In this document: positions 11,794-24,191 of the stretch, in pieces
How positions within the stretch are numbered: the first letter of the stretch is position 1
Layout: each line of letters opens with the position of its first letter
From: Volvariella volvacea V23
Lineage: Eukaryota; Basidiomycota; Agaricomycetes; Agaricales; Pluteaceae
DNA: 64,000 nt
Reading direction: 5' to 3'
Assembly (NCBI GenBank): GCA_000349905.1
Contig: KB722757.1
Coordinates: forward strand, 11,988-75,987
Made by a program: the position numbers and the translations under genes
Notes under the pieces: model-generated
Databases searched by the model: none
What the model was told of the DNA's origin: nothing
Seen by the model: the letters and a program-made list of their open reading frames with translations, nothing else

Positions 11794-12360
11794 CTAGTTG
11801 AAGAGTTCACCCTGGGGAATAGCAGGACGTAGATACTTGTTGATGTAGCTCTCTGGTATACCCTGCTTGATTCCATCCACAATGGCCTGGTTCATCCGCC
11901 ACACATACTCCACCTTGGGCGGACCTGGATCTGTGCGTTCTACATCCACGTACACCAATGTCTGTACGATCCTCTTTCCATCCACCACTTCTCCAATCTC
12001 CTCTGTCCCAAGGTATGTCACTGGGAGTATCTTCTTCACATAACTGTGCGGAACGCCTTCGTATCTGTCTAAACTTCTTTCGTCTTCCTCGGTTAGGATA
12101 AACATGCTCCCGTAGACAAGATCGTCGTCATTCTCAATCACATTAGCATAGCCCCGTGTGCAGATAAACCAATACCTGCATCGCAGTGATCATGATCAGC
12201 CACTTCTAATGACAATCATTTGGATAACACACCAATCGTGCAAAATCCCAATCCCGATGTGCTTGCTTCCGGGGCACCGACGCCTCATTTGATCCAGCCA
12301 CATGTTACTTCCATAGCCAAAGTAGATGGTCGGCACACGATCTTGGGAGTCGGTGGTCAT
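11794..12360 (-). CDS. Gamma-glutamylcyclotransferase-like (AIG2/GGCT fold) protein
   Basis: Two exons, 12360-12233 and 12175-11794, 169 aa, joined within a Trp codon (HDW|YWFICTRGY). The N-terminal loop YFGYGSNM (residues 13-20) is the substrate-binding YGSN motif of the cyclotransferase fold. The conserved LVYGSMF block and the acidic TEEDERSLDRYEGVPHSYVK segment follow, holding the candidate catalytic Glu (72-75). By family these enzymes release 5-oxoproline from gamma-glutamyl amino acids or related amines in the cytosol. Exact substrate is unknown. Length is typical (150-190 aa). Divergent from UBC9. Confidence 0.88.
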
Positions 12361-12720
12361 GTCGGGTATCTTGGGCGCCTTTCAAGTTTGGCTCGTAAAT
12401 TCATTCAGGGGCTTGACAATATGACATAAGCAATCATCCACTGGGGCATTTGGCAACCTATTAGAGTTCTACTTTGTCAAATTGAAGTTCAAACACTTAC
12501 CCGTTCCCTTCCCCTTGCAGGAAGAGGACTTCATGGGAAGGAACAGCGCTAAGCGCTGCTCAATAGCACCGAGAGCTGTTGCCTTATGTTTACACTGGAA
12601 GCTGCTGAGTCAGCAAATTCTAATTGACCCTAGGGAGTTTAGACTCGGACTCGACGCCGTTCTTGCTTCATCTAATCCCCATTCACCTTCTTGTCGCACG
12701 CTTCCTCTTCCGAGTAAAGA
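12361..12720. promoter_or_regulatory. Divergent intergenic region, GGCT-like / UBC9
   Basis: 360 nt between two opposed start codons. A short pyrimidine-rich tract (about 12671-12715) precedes the UBC9 start. No specific site recognised. Confidence 0.4.
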
Positions 12721-13794
12721 ATGGCCGGTATATGCAGACCGCGTCTTGCTGAAGAGCGCAAGCAGTGGAGAAAGGATCATCCATTCGTGAGTCTCCATCT
12801 CCTACAGGTCTTTATTCCGGGTGCAGGGTTTATTTTTTTGGACATGCGGCGCTGCGGTATACGTGCTGGAGGAACTGGATGGTGAAAGTGACTTGGTAGC
12901 ATGCGGGGGTCGGATATCCAAGAGAGGCTACCATATCACGAAGCGCTCGGTTATTGTGGACGCGTCAACTAACCAACATTGTCGTTGTATTATTAGGGAT
13001 TCTACGCTAAGCCCAGCAAAGCACCTGATGGCTCAATGAACTTGATGGAGTGGGAAGTCGGCATCCCGGGAAAATCAGGAGTGAGTATTGTGTTTGTCTA
13101 TTCGGTATCAAAATGAGAGAATCTCGGGCTGCGTGGATGAGGGACTGGATTGAGCCTGGGCATCTCGAGCGCGAATGTGAAGACTGACTGCGCGTTGTCA
13201 CGTAGACCCCTTGGGAGGGTGGCTTGTACAAGCTAACGATGACATTTCCTGAAGGTAAGATTCTTTCAATCCCCTCAGATAACTTTCGGTAATATGTCCT
13301 CACTAGACTATCCTTCGAAGCCACCAAAATGTGAGCAAGCACCGCCATGAAAAGTTGCCTGCAAGACAGATGCTCATAAGCTGTTCCCAGGCAAATTCAC
13401 CCCTCCTTTGTTCCATCCCAACGTTTATCCATCGGGAACTGTCTGTCTGTCCATCCTAGATGAGGAAAAGTCATGGAAGCCCGCCATCACAATTAAACAA
13501 GTATGCTGTTTTCTTATGTGTCCGTCTCCTTCCGCTCAATCTGGTCCATAGATTCTATTGGGTATCCAAGATTTGCTAGATGATCCAAATGTTAACGACC
13601 CAGCACAGAGCGACGCATATACCATGTTCAAGTGCGTACCACCTTTCCATTCCAATGTACACGTCTTTAATCCCCTCTCAGAAATGACAAGGTAGCATAC
13701 GAGTAAGTCGTAGCTGTGCCGTGTCAATTTACACACTAACACCGTGACCAGAAAACGAGTTCGTCAACAAGCACGAGAAAATGCACCCAAGTAG
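12721..13794 (+). CDS. UBC9: SUMO-conjugating enzyme E2 (Ubc9)
   Basis: Eight exons: 12721-12786, 12997-13080, 13206-13254, 13307-13330, 13391-13500, 13552-13631, 13682-13702, 13752-13794; 158 aa, the usual Ubc9 length. Accepts SUMO from the E1 and transfers it to substrate lysines, mainly in the nucleus. The HPN motif ([16 protein letters not shown]) places the active Cys at residue 93, as in known Ubc9 proteins. The N-terminus [17 protein letters not shown] and the [20 protein letters not shown] segment are Ubc9-specific rather than generic ubiquitin E2. Two exons are only 24 and 21 nt. The first intron is 210 nt, long for this window. Confidence 0.95.
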
Positions 13795-14193
13795 CCGAAT
13801 GATCGGCCGAGTACCTCGGCTCGAATTCTAGTTGGTTCACAAGGAGTTCCTTTCTGTACCGTTATTGATTTGTATATTCGATCTCGACCTTCTGTTGTTC
13901 TCATTGACCACTTGTTTGTCTTTCCTGGGTTTTATTGCTGCTGAGAGATTCATTAGAATTCTGTACATTGACTGGAAGGTACGGTAATAGATGAGGTCAC
14001 TTGCAATGATCGAGTTCGCCCCAGGCTCGAGGGCCGGGGATGTTGACCAAATGGGGACATTGACGTCTTGTGCTGCGCCCCGAGCGCCCCTTCCAAAGTC
14101 TTCATTTCCTTGCATCTACCAACTCTACCGCTCTTAGACTGCCTGAGGATCTCAAGAAATCCACGACAAAGTATCGCGTCTAGACGCGCGGCT
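13795..14193. other. Intergenic, UBC9 to 14194 gene
   Basis: No gene seen. Holds the UBC9 3' end and the promoter of the next + strand gene, whose leader is pyrimidine-rich. Confidence 0.4.
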
Positions 14194-16357
14194 ATGGCAA
14201 CACCACCCGTGATAAATATTCATACCCCAACATCATCATTTGCAATTGTCCATTCTCGTATGTCTTTCCACCTCCTTTATAGCCACATACCCTTACCTTG
14301 ATCAATTCACCTTTCCTTTTGAACTTATTTTTGTTTTCCTCGACGTCAATACCGCAACCTCCATGCTCTCCACCTCATCTACTAAGTCAACCAGGAAGAT
14401 CTCCGTATTCTATACAACAAACTTACGAGGAAGATTAATGTCGAGCAACCTGCCACACCGACAGCGAGAAGCTCAAGAGCACTGAGCTATAGCTACAAGA
14501 CTGTTGGCCCTGGTTGGCTGAAGTACGAGTTCAATGGGTCGATTTGGAATCTTGATGATGGTGAGCCCGATTGTATAACACTGTCCTTTGCAAGCTCATT
14601 GGTGCAACCTTACGACTTTTAGAATCGGACTACAGTATCTTTGCATGGCGATGTGAACAACAACGACAGAACCAGAACCAGAATCAGCACCCTCAGCATC
14701 TACATGATTACGACCACGAGTTACCTCCCCCGCTCGCTACTTCATCAAACATAGACACCACGCCAACGTTACACCTGCACGATCCTTCGAGCTCCTTGCC
14801 CTCCACATCAGGCTCGGGGTACATTAACCCCGCATTTTATCTGGCCAAATATCACCACCCCACGCCGAAAGAGAAACGTAAGAGCAAAGCACATGGAAAC
14901 GGCCTTGACGCACACGGTGCTGGTGTAGGAGGTACCTCGCACTCCGAGGCGGGACTAGATCATGGAATTGCTATGAGTGTGATTAGCGAACCCATATCTG
15001 GTCTTGGAAGGGGGCTCGGAAGAAGAGGCAGAGCCAGTGTGGCTGGTGGAGAGGAGCCCGGTCAGAAGCAGAGTCACCTCAAAGGCTCCAAAGATGTAAA
15101 GGGCAAGGTGGGGAAGGGGAAGAAACAGGAAGAGGAACCAGCGTATAAGAAGGCTTTTGAGAAGTTCCACGCCGAGAATGGTGTTAGGACCGTCATTGGG
15201 AGTATTGGATCCGTTAATAATGGTATGTCGGATGGTATCGCGCAGCTGGGGACTAAGATGCACTGACAACTTAACTCTACACAGTCCGTATGCTTCTAAA
15301 ATCAAGCCACCGCCATGTCTACATCTCCCGCAAATTCGCAACTAAATATGGGTTCATACCCTCCGACGCACAACCGGGGTACTACGGCTATGAAGGCCTA
15401 GTGAGCATCGGTACCTGGCCCATCACGGTGCAAAGTGTACCCGAAGACCCCGATTTGACGAAAGAGAGAAAGGAAGGGTATTTTCAGAGTTTGCGGAATA
15501 TGACGGGGTCGCCCGCGTTGACTTCAGCGACGGGTGCGGAGACGACGAGGTCGTATACGCCTTCGCTGTATAAACCTCAAGTTGGATCGCAGGCGGGGCC
15601 GCAGTTGTATCTACCGATCCACCCGCAATCAAGACCGCAATCCCAGTTGCAGCTGAATCTGCAGAACCCGTCGACGTTGAGTTTGGGTTCACATTTGCAC
15701 CCAATGGCCACTGGTACTGCTGCGCAGGCACCGCTGACGACGTCAGACTCGGTGTCAGTAGCGATGTCGAAAGCGAAAAGACGAAAGTCGTTGAGAGGGA
15801 AGTCACCTTTGGCTTCAGCATCCATCCTACAACCCCAGCTAACAGGGACCGATATGGAGAGCGGCATTCGGAGGGTGTCCTCCGTCTCTTCTGCATCTGT
15901 GTCGACAAGGTCCTCTCTCTATTCGCATTCACACTCACGCGCACACCCAAATCCTCACTACTATGTGGAGTCCGAGGACGGTATGCCTACTACACCAAGG
16001 GCACCCCATCATCCTCAGGATTCACCTACACCCTCGGACCATACATCCTCCTTGACACCAACTCACCACCACCCCGTCTCCTACCACACGCCTCCCTCTC
16101 ATCCATCCTCTCCTGCTCCCTCCCACTCCCACCCCCCGCCACCTAAACCAAAACCAACAGTAACGATGTGCACCGTCTACCTGAGCGAAGAGCCGCACTT
16201 TGACGTAGTACTGGGCAGAGCATTCTGGGACAAACGACAGATCAAGACTAATAACGCGGATCCTACGGACGTGGTGTGCTTGGATACTGGCGAGAGGTTG
16301 GAGTGCGAGTTGGTGGTGTTGAAAGATGGGAAGGGGGAGATTGTTACTGTTACGTGA
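14194..16357 (+). CDS. Low-complexity protein with possible degenerate retropepsin-like C-terminal fold
   Basis: Four exons (14194-14257, 14387-14560, 14623-15222, 15285-16357) give 636 aa in frame. No family was recognised with certainty. Residues 1-90 (INIHTP...LYNKLTRKI...GPGWLKYEFNGSIWNLDDESDYSIFAWR) have the rhythm of a small beta-grasp or PB1-like domain. Then comes a long Gln/His/Ser/Pro-rich and basic linker. The conserved part is split: VRMLLKSSHRHVYISRKFATKYGFI at about 280-304 and EEPHFDVVLGRAFWDKRQIK..VVCLDTGE near 580-620. This pair resembles the first and last strands of retropepsins (xLIDSGAxxxFIS...A..LG and DVILGxxWL), but the DSGA catalytic site is absent. About 240 residues of Ser/His/Pro-rich sequence lie between the two halves. 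Exon 2 uses a CTAAG acceptor; its exact start is the weakest junction. Confidence 0.72.
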
Positions 16358-16995
16358 GGGGAGGGCGTCTGGTACCTGTGGCTAGGAGGAACCGATGAGA
16401 GCTCTTCGGATGGTCGTGGGTGGGGTTTGAGGTGAATAGAGATAATAGCACATGGACTATTTAGTTTTTATGCGCATACATTGAGTGTATCGTATCATTG
16501 GCTCACAACTGTGTATTTATACTATCTTAGTTGAATAGATGCTCATGCTCCTTGCCGAATACTAGTGGTGCTCAGGCCCAACTGTATAAAACACAGGAAA
16601 TTTTTGGATATTATCAGGGATGAATGAATGGTTGCTGACGCCAAACTACTCGAACCCAGCCATATGGAGAGCAACTAGCTGTAGGTCAGCAACCACCCCG
16701 CCTAAGCCTCTGTCGCACCATTAATTGGACCGCAACACCTACGAACCAGAATACGAGACTAATCTAAGCGATTAAACGAACCGAAAGACAATAGATAGCA
16801 TTTAAGCAGAGTTCGTATTGACAACGTACTTAAGGACAGCTGTGTGTGCAGATGTGACAAAATTAAGAGGAACGGAATGAGGGGTGTAGGAGGCAATGGA
16901 GGGGGCTAAATAAGGGTTAAAACTCGAGTTGAACTCTAGTAGGTACTGAAAACGGAAGTGTATGCTGTCCTGTTCCTTCTGGTCGTCTAGTAGGA
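16358..16995. other. Convergent intergenic region
   Basis: Between the stop of the 14194 gene and that of the Cox24-like gene. No coding sequence or clear repeat seen. Confidence 0.45.
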
Positions 16996-17964
16996 TTACT
17001 TGCCCAACTTGAGACGGGATGATCGAGTTAGCTTTCTTCGCTTCCTTAGCCTGTGGAAAGAAAATATCCAGTTAGATGACTATCGTGAACAAGGAATAAA
17101 GCAAGCATACTTATGCTTCTTCATCTTCTTTCTTCGCTTCCTCTTAGTGCTGTCCATCATAACATCCTCCCAATCCTTATCCATCATCTCCCTGGCCTCG
17201 ATCCTTTCACTCTCCAGTTCAGGATCTAGACCCAACTTCTTCAACGTGGTCTCCCATTCGGCGACAGGGCCCGCTCGGCTCATCGTCAGAGCACGTGCGA
17301 TTTGTCGAGCAGCTTCCGCGTCAGCATCGAGGCTTGCGTCGACTGTATCGTCCGGTGACGTCGCTTGACCCGTGTATAATAATGAATTCGGGTCGGCTAA
17401 TGCGCTATTTGTAGATGCGTCTGGTAGTGATGACGAAGCTGTCTGCAATTGGGATGGGAAGAGAGGGCTATCACTAGGTGCAGCTTGGAGAATAGCAGCA
17501 GGATCATGGAGAAGTAGCAGAGGGCGATGGAGTGAGAAGAATTGATGGAGCTTGAAGTCTTTGGCGCCAACTAAAGGATGGGGGGGAAGGGTAGATTGTC
17601 GTTGATATTGCTGGCGTAGCGAAGCGAATGCGTTTGCAGTTGCTGACGGTGCTGCACCACTCGAAGGTGGCGATGGCGCCGATGAGGTCGTATCATTATT
17701 CCCACCGCTTGTCGAAGGCGACGATGGAGCCGAGGACGAAGATTGTAAGGAAGACGCCGAATCTTCGCTCTTTGGCCCCGCAGCTGAAGTGGAATCCTTT
17801 GTCACTTCGGGTTTGTTCGCAGCATTGGTATTATTCTTTGCAGGTACAACCGGTTTGGGTGGTTTGGCAGAGTTGAAATAACGACCGCCTCCGGGTTTGG
17901 AAGAGAAAAATGAAGAGTATGCTCTTCTAGTTGCGGGTAGATAACGAGAAAATACGGCGGTCAT
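16996..17964 (-). CDS. COX24: Mitoribosomal small-subunit protein mS38 / Cox24-like
   Basis: Two exons, 17964-17111 and 17050-16996, 302 aa. The C-terminus DSTKRKRRKKMKKHKLRKRR is the Cox24/mS38 (AURKAIP1) signature, a very basic helix bound in the small mitochondrial ribosomal subunit and needed for COX1 expression in yeast. The intron falls inside this motif, so the last 18 residues come from a tiny terminal exon. The start at 17964 gives a credible presequence (MTAVFSRYLPATRRAYSSFF). The frame is also open to an upstream ATG at 18027, but that would add a non-mitochondrial-looking leader. The middle (about 40-110) is Ser/Pro/Ala low complexity. Divergent from PRE2. Confidence 0.88.
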
Positions 17965-18302
17965 TATGGTCAAACGAGGTCCGTTTGCCCACCGTTTCCT
18001 ATCCGTCGTTGCCCAGACTTCCTTCAAGGCAAGAAAGTCGAGCTGTCAAAGGTATACGCTAGAAAACAACGGTCAGGATGTGCCACGGGGGCAGAGGGAA
18101 GGAGACTGACAGATGGCTGAACTGTGATGACTTGGGTGCTGTCCCGGGAAGAGAAACTCCGTTTTTCGAGCAAAACAGGAAAGAACAGTCACGTGATGTG
18201 ATCAGCGTCACAGTGTCACGCAATGATTGTGACAGCCACGGACCGCGAGAGCTGACGCGGCTCGCGTTATTTATCTTCGTACTTTCTACGCTATACACCA
18301 CG
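17965..18302. promoter_or_regulatory. Bidirectional promoter region, COX24-like / PRE2
   Basis: 338 nt separate the two start codons. Contains paired short GTCACGTGA/GTCACAGTGTCAC-type words at about 18188-18215, an E-box-like CACGTG core that fungal bHLH factors can bind. Binding is inference. Confidence 0.4.
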
Positions 18303-19880
<1,578 letters not shown>

Positions 19881-22313
19881 GTCCTAGAACATAGGTGAAT
19901 AATCGCCGTAATAGCACTTACGACCGCTCTCCTCCTTGCCCTGTTCTGCACTGCTATGATGACCCTGTATTTCATCTTACCTTTATCCATCAGGAAAATA
20001 TCGATTTGCCAATTCCGAACGTGTAATAGGTTGCGTGTATTTACACTCTCCGTTCTACGCCAATATTGCAATTGTGTCATCCAGCGATATGGAACTCCGA
20101 GATCAATGTCCGAAAGACCGATACGATTGATCCATCCGGAGCTGCCTGATTTTAATTATCGCTGAAGGGGTTGAAGCACCGGTAAAGGTGTCCAGGTGCA
20201 TATGCTCACCACTGCTGATAACTGCACTATGCGCAAGCGGTATCAGGTATCAGATACGACGAATCACAGACCTATCTTGCCAGAGCGTAAGTATGCTGGC
20301 ATATGCTGGCAGTTCGGGCACTCTTGGCTTGTTCCCCGCTTTTTTCTTATGGCAATTTTTACAGAATGATCGGCTCCATGTGGGGAAATACACCCTTTTG
20401 TATCAGAACCGGGGCTCGGTGCTCTTCTCCTGGTGCCAATCAGGCGCTGGCGATGACAAGCAATGACATGATGCCCCAGGCTGTGTACGTGATTCCTACG
20501 TAGCAAAATGAAGTCGCTAAAGCGGGGGTTGACCATTTGTCTCCTGCTCGACCCAAGGAATGAAGGGAAAAAATGACGTGGAGGGCCCGGGAGTGGAACT
20601 GAAAAAATTTTATTGGTGCCCGCATCGACGCGTCCGCGTCCGTTGGCTCGCACTGCTGGTCTGGAGACTATTCTTGAGGGGATATGGTTAGGCCCTGCTA
20701 CACTGGCAGTATGCGGTTTGAGATAAAATTTTCCCGTTTGACAGATGGCACGCATATCTATGTTCATTGCGAAAAAGCGTCCTTGACAGCGGATTCATTT
20801 CATGCTGCTGCAGCTGGAGAGAAAATCTCGATCGCGGTTACTTATGATAGCTCTCGCTTTCACTCTAAAGCGACCACGTTAATCTGTTATCTATGGGGAA
20901 ATATGCATATAGGAATACAATACATATGCAGCAACCCATGCCTGACACTATCGCCGCGAGATGCCATATACAGAATGGTCTCCTGTGCATGCCTGTCCTC
21001 GTACGCAACGTTCCGTGACAGACCACGTCAGACTCATCAAAGACTTCAAGTTTTGAGAGACCATGGATTCCAGTCCTGGTCTCGACACCCCAGGACCCTG
21101 CAAGGCGGGTAATGGATGATGCCCATATGAGGCACACCGGTACCCGTACAGTATCCGTCCCATACAACCATATTATTGTGGGTCTCCTGAGCCTTTTAGG
21201 CTTCCTCAAACCCCGCGGGCCCGAGCCCGGGCTCAACAAAGTAAAAGAACCAACAAATGACCATCGCGGTCGTGATGGCTGATTCATTACTGCATATCGA
21301 CAACGAAATGGCAATCAAGGAAAAAAGTCATCAGGAACACCGCTCAACGTGAACGCATATCGCAAGTGCGTAGCTTGAGAGGGGGAAGGGAAGCTTTTCC
21401 CAAGCTGGGAAAGGTTGGCTTCTCCTGAGAACAGGTCTGCTTCGTGCGATCTGATGCGAATTGTTCCCAGCCATATTTGAGTTGGAATTCTAGAGAGATA
21501 GAGAAGGCGGTGTGAATGGTTTCTCCAGTTGACCGGCCTCTTTACCACTGAGATAGGGTACTAACGATGCTGCCTTTCATTCCCGAAGCTCCGAGCGGTA
21601 AATGTACAACTACATTGTGGAGTTCATCGTCCGAAGTGCGGACGGTGCAGTACACACTTCGTCAAACAGAACCTATCACACAGGAGTGGAGTTGCCCTCA
21701 AGGCCCGACGTGATGAGGATCATGAATTAATTAGTGAGGTGCTTGGTTACCGCGCAGGGCATTGAACTAGCACCAGGGATGAAACAGGATTCAGGCAGCG
21801 CGTCCTTCATGATAGCAATCAGGACACAAAGACTCACGTATACGTTACGTGCGGTGCATGATCGTCGCTGCTCTTTGAAGCCCGAGTTTACCAGGTATGA
21901 TGCTGAGCGCAATCCATTCATCGTCGAGATATTTTAGCACGCGTAATAGAACTGGGTTTGCCCCGCTATTGTATTGCTTAACCTTCCAGGGTCAAGATAT
22001 CGTATGCCCAACGACTAGGGACTTTGTTGTTCGCTAGGGAGCGCCAATGACCGCAGACACCGAATAACACGGCGAAGAGGACCATGTGTGATGCTAACAT
22101 GCCCGTGAATGCCTTTTCACAGCTCGCAGCTGCTGTGGAGTGTCACTAGTCGCAGGGAACCTACAGGATGTAATGTATCGTAGGTTTTGAGTTTACGTTG
22201 AGCAGGATCACTAACAATGCGAATACCACGTTTATTCGACACCAATTGACACCACATCGCGCTAATTAGCGTGTTATTTTTATCCTTGTCATCTAGAGTT
22301 CTTTCATTAAAGA
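19881..22313. other. Gene-poor tract downstream of PRE2
   Basis: About 2.4 kb with no recognisable gene on either strand; all open frames are short and unlike known proteins. A perfect 12-nt palindrome (GAGCCCGGGCTC) lies at 21223-21234. Might contain decayed transposon sequence, but I see no ends or coding remnants. Confidence 0.4.
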
Positions 22314-22559
22314 ATGGAAGCTGGAGGGACGCAGCAGATCAAGGGCGTCCGATACGCTCTTCCCAACAGCGCCTATGCTGTGTTTCTGCCTGATGGTCTC
22401 GCTATGGGGGGTAGCCTAGTGCACGGCTCTGATGTGATTTACTGGATCGAGCCTGTCGCGCTGTGCCACGAGACCGTGCGGAAGGACGAACTCCGCTTCT
22501 GGATCCCCGTAGAGTTGGCCATGGGGCTCCGGGGGGTGAAGCTTGTTTGCACAACTTAA
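22314..22559 (+). CDS. Small open frame, doubtful, interrupted by a poly(A) insertion
   Basis: 81 codons starting MEAGGTQQIKGVRYALPNS. Unrecognised. Its composition (VYWIEPVALCHETVRKDELRFWIP) looks more protein-like than neighbouring random frames, but there is no second line of evidence. The last codons lie at the left junction of the putative retroposon at 22553. Without that insert the frame would read on only about eight more codons. Could be a fragment of a decayed gene. Confidence 0.2.
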   Translation: MEAGGTQQIKGVRYALPNSAYAVFLPDGLAMGGSLVHGSDVIYWIEPVALCHETVRKDELRFWIPVELAMGLRGVKLVCTT

Positions 22560-22901
22560 CCCCAAAGCATTCACGTTCCAAGGAGCCCCTCCTAACCTTC
22601 CCGGGTAAGTTGATCTCCTTCTAACGACACTGGTAAATAGTTTGTTTCCTCTTCTCTGATCGGTATACGTACTGCCTCATATGTATGATACGTAGCTCTT
22701 TTCTCTTTAGCTCTGGTTCATCTCTCTCGTACCTCTGGACGGTTTGATAGTTTCCTCTAGCTCGATTAGTTCCTACGATCTCAATCTCACCATTAACATT
22801 CTACCGTACCTTCAGTAGTTACCGTAGTACTATCAGGTATTTCCTTCGGGGGGCCCGTACTTAGCTACAGCCTATAACAGATTTTAAAAAAAAAAAAAAG
22901 A
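22553..22901 (+). mobile_element. Putative poly(A) retroposon (SINE-like or processed copy)
   Basis: The 11-nt word CTTGTTTGCAC occurs exactly at 22542-22552 and again at 22902-22912. The second copy sits two bases after a run of 14 A (22886-22899). A segment that ends in poly(A) and is bounded by a short perfect direct repeat is the classical product of target-primed reverse transcription. The 349-nt insert has no open frame that I recognise and no clear tRNA-type A/B boxes. The inserted strand is + if the A run is its 3' end. Confidence 0.45.
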
Positions 22902-22912
22902 CTTGTTTGCAC

Positions 22913-24191
22913 TGACATGGCAGACACACGCGGGTGATGGTGGCGGAGAAGCGTCATAGCAGCGGATAGATACCATTACCAAGAGGCTCGTCCCGTCAGG
23001 TCGAGGCGTATTCAAATCCATCGGGCGACCGGTGAGAGACTTTTGATTCTTTGGGCGCAAATAGGCGGCCGAACCTACTCCGTTCCCTTCTTTCTCGAGG
23101 AAAGAGGAGTCTGAAATCGGTCAGGTGGGTGACATGTTATCACAGTGACAAGAGATTGTGAACCTTGATCGTCTTCGAATGATCCGTTGGACCGCAGACT
23201 TCTCCTGTGATGGGAACTGGGTGTCAAGTCTGCGTCAGCATTTGCGAGTCCAAGACGCAATGGCGACGGTGGTGGGCAATGGGCACGGGCTCCCGGGGGG
23301 TGGACTATTACGCGGTGGGGGTGGAATGCGATGGACGCCTTGGCCTGGAAAATTGTTTATCACACCCAAGAGTGCACCCGTTGTACGGGCAATGTCTGCT
23401 TGCAGCGACATGACGTCGAACAGAGGCATGACCTTACAAGATTTGATGCTCAGAGTGTCTAAAGTTTTTTCATCAAGATTCGTGTCGTACATGGTAGGAC
23501 TACGGAGGGGTTAGTGGGGCAGCTGACCACCAAGTGCGGTCGCCGGAGGTACATGCAGGACAGCTTCGAAGGCACAGAGGGACAGCGAAGACAGCGATCG
23601 CAGGATTGCAGAATAGTTTTGCCAGTGGGGCGATCTCGACTGATGCGGGGAAGCTGGAGGTGGTGATGAAAAAAATGTTTGGAAGTGTGGGGGGGAGCGT
23701 GGGGAACGCCGGGCGAGGCCCAGCCTTGGCGGGTGTCCCGCTCTCCTCCTTGCAGTTTCCGGTTCACGTAAGGCCAGATCTGCAGATCTGGCGTTACGGC
23801 CTTTGAATGGAATCTTTATTCGTTTGCCATCCAGATTCTGCATTTTTTGGCGCTCCGGTGTCGTGTCGGGGTGGCGAAACGTTGACGTCCCATTGAGTCT
23901 TGCCTGAACGGGTTGAGAAACATCGCTCCATGTGCTTCTCCGTACCAAGCCCTGAGATGATGGTGCTTCGTTGTTATCTCGCCTGCCCCCCCAGCTCCAT
24001 CCAGCTATTTCGGTTGTGGCATCAATCTTTTATCCAATTCAACCTCTGCACCGTTATACCGAATAAAGTTTTTACCCCGTCAGGGTGCGGACAAATAATG
24101 AAATGACCACAGGTCCTTCGTCCACTATATATGCTGCCTCTTCCGACACTGCTCAGCCAGGCTGCCCCATTTCGCCCCCAGCATCTCCACC
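22913..24191. other. Upstream region of the MFS transporter
   Basis: No confident gene. Overlapping open frames on both strands in 23158-23950 are compositionally biased shadows. Contains the long palindrome at 23767-23798. A TATATATG word lies at about 24125-24132, some 60 nt upstream of the transporter start, a plausible TATA box. Confidence 0.45.
23767..23798. repeat. Long near-perfect palindrome
   Basis: The inner 20 nt (23773-23792, GCCAGATCTG followed by its exact reverse complement) form a perfect palindrome. Extending outward gives a 32-nt palindrome with one mismatched pair (23772/23793). It lies about 400 nt upstream of the MFS transporter start. A dimeric-regulator site, a cruciform or the relic of a fold-back element are all possible. 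Confidence 0.85.

Noticed and set aside
23158..23948. Overlapping open frames on both strands (up to 145 codons)
   Set aside because: Biased composition (Arg/Ser/Pro on one strand, Gly/Val on the other), no recognisable domain, no splice chain that extends them.
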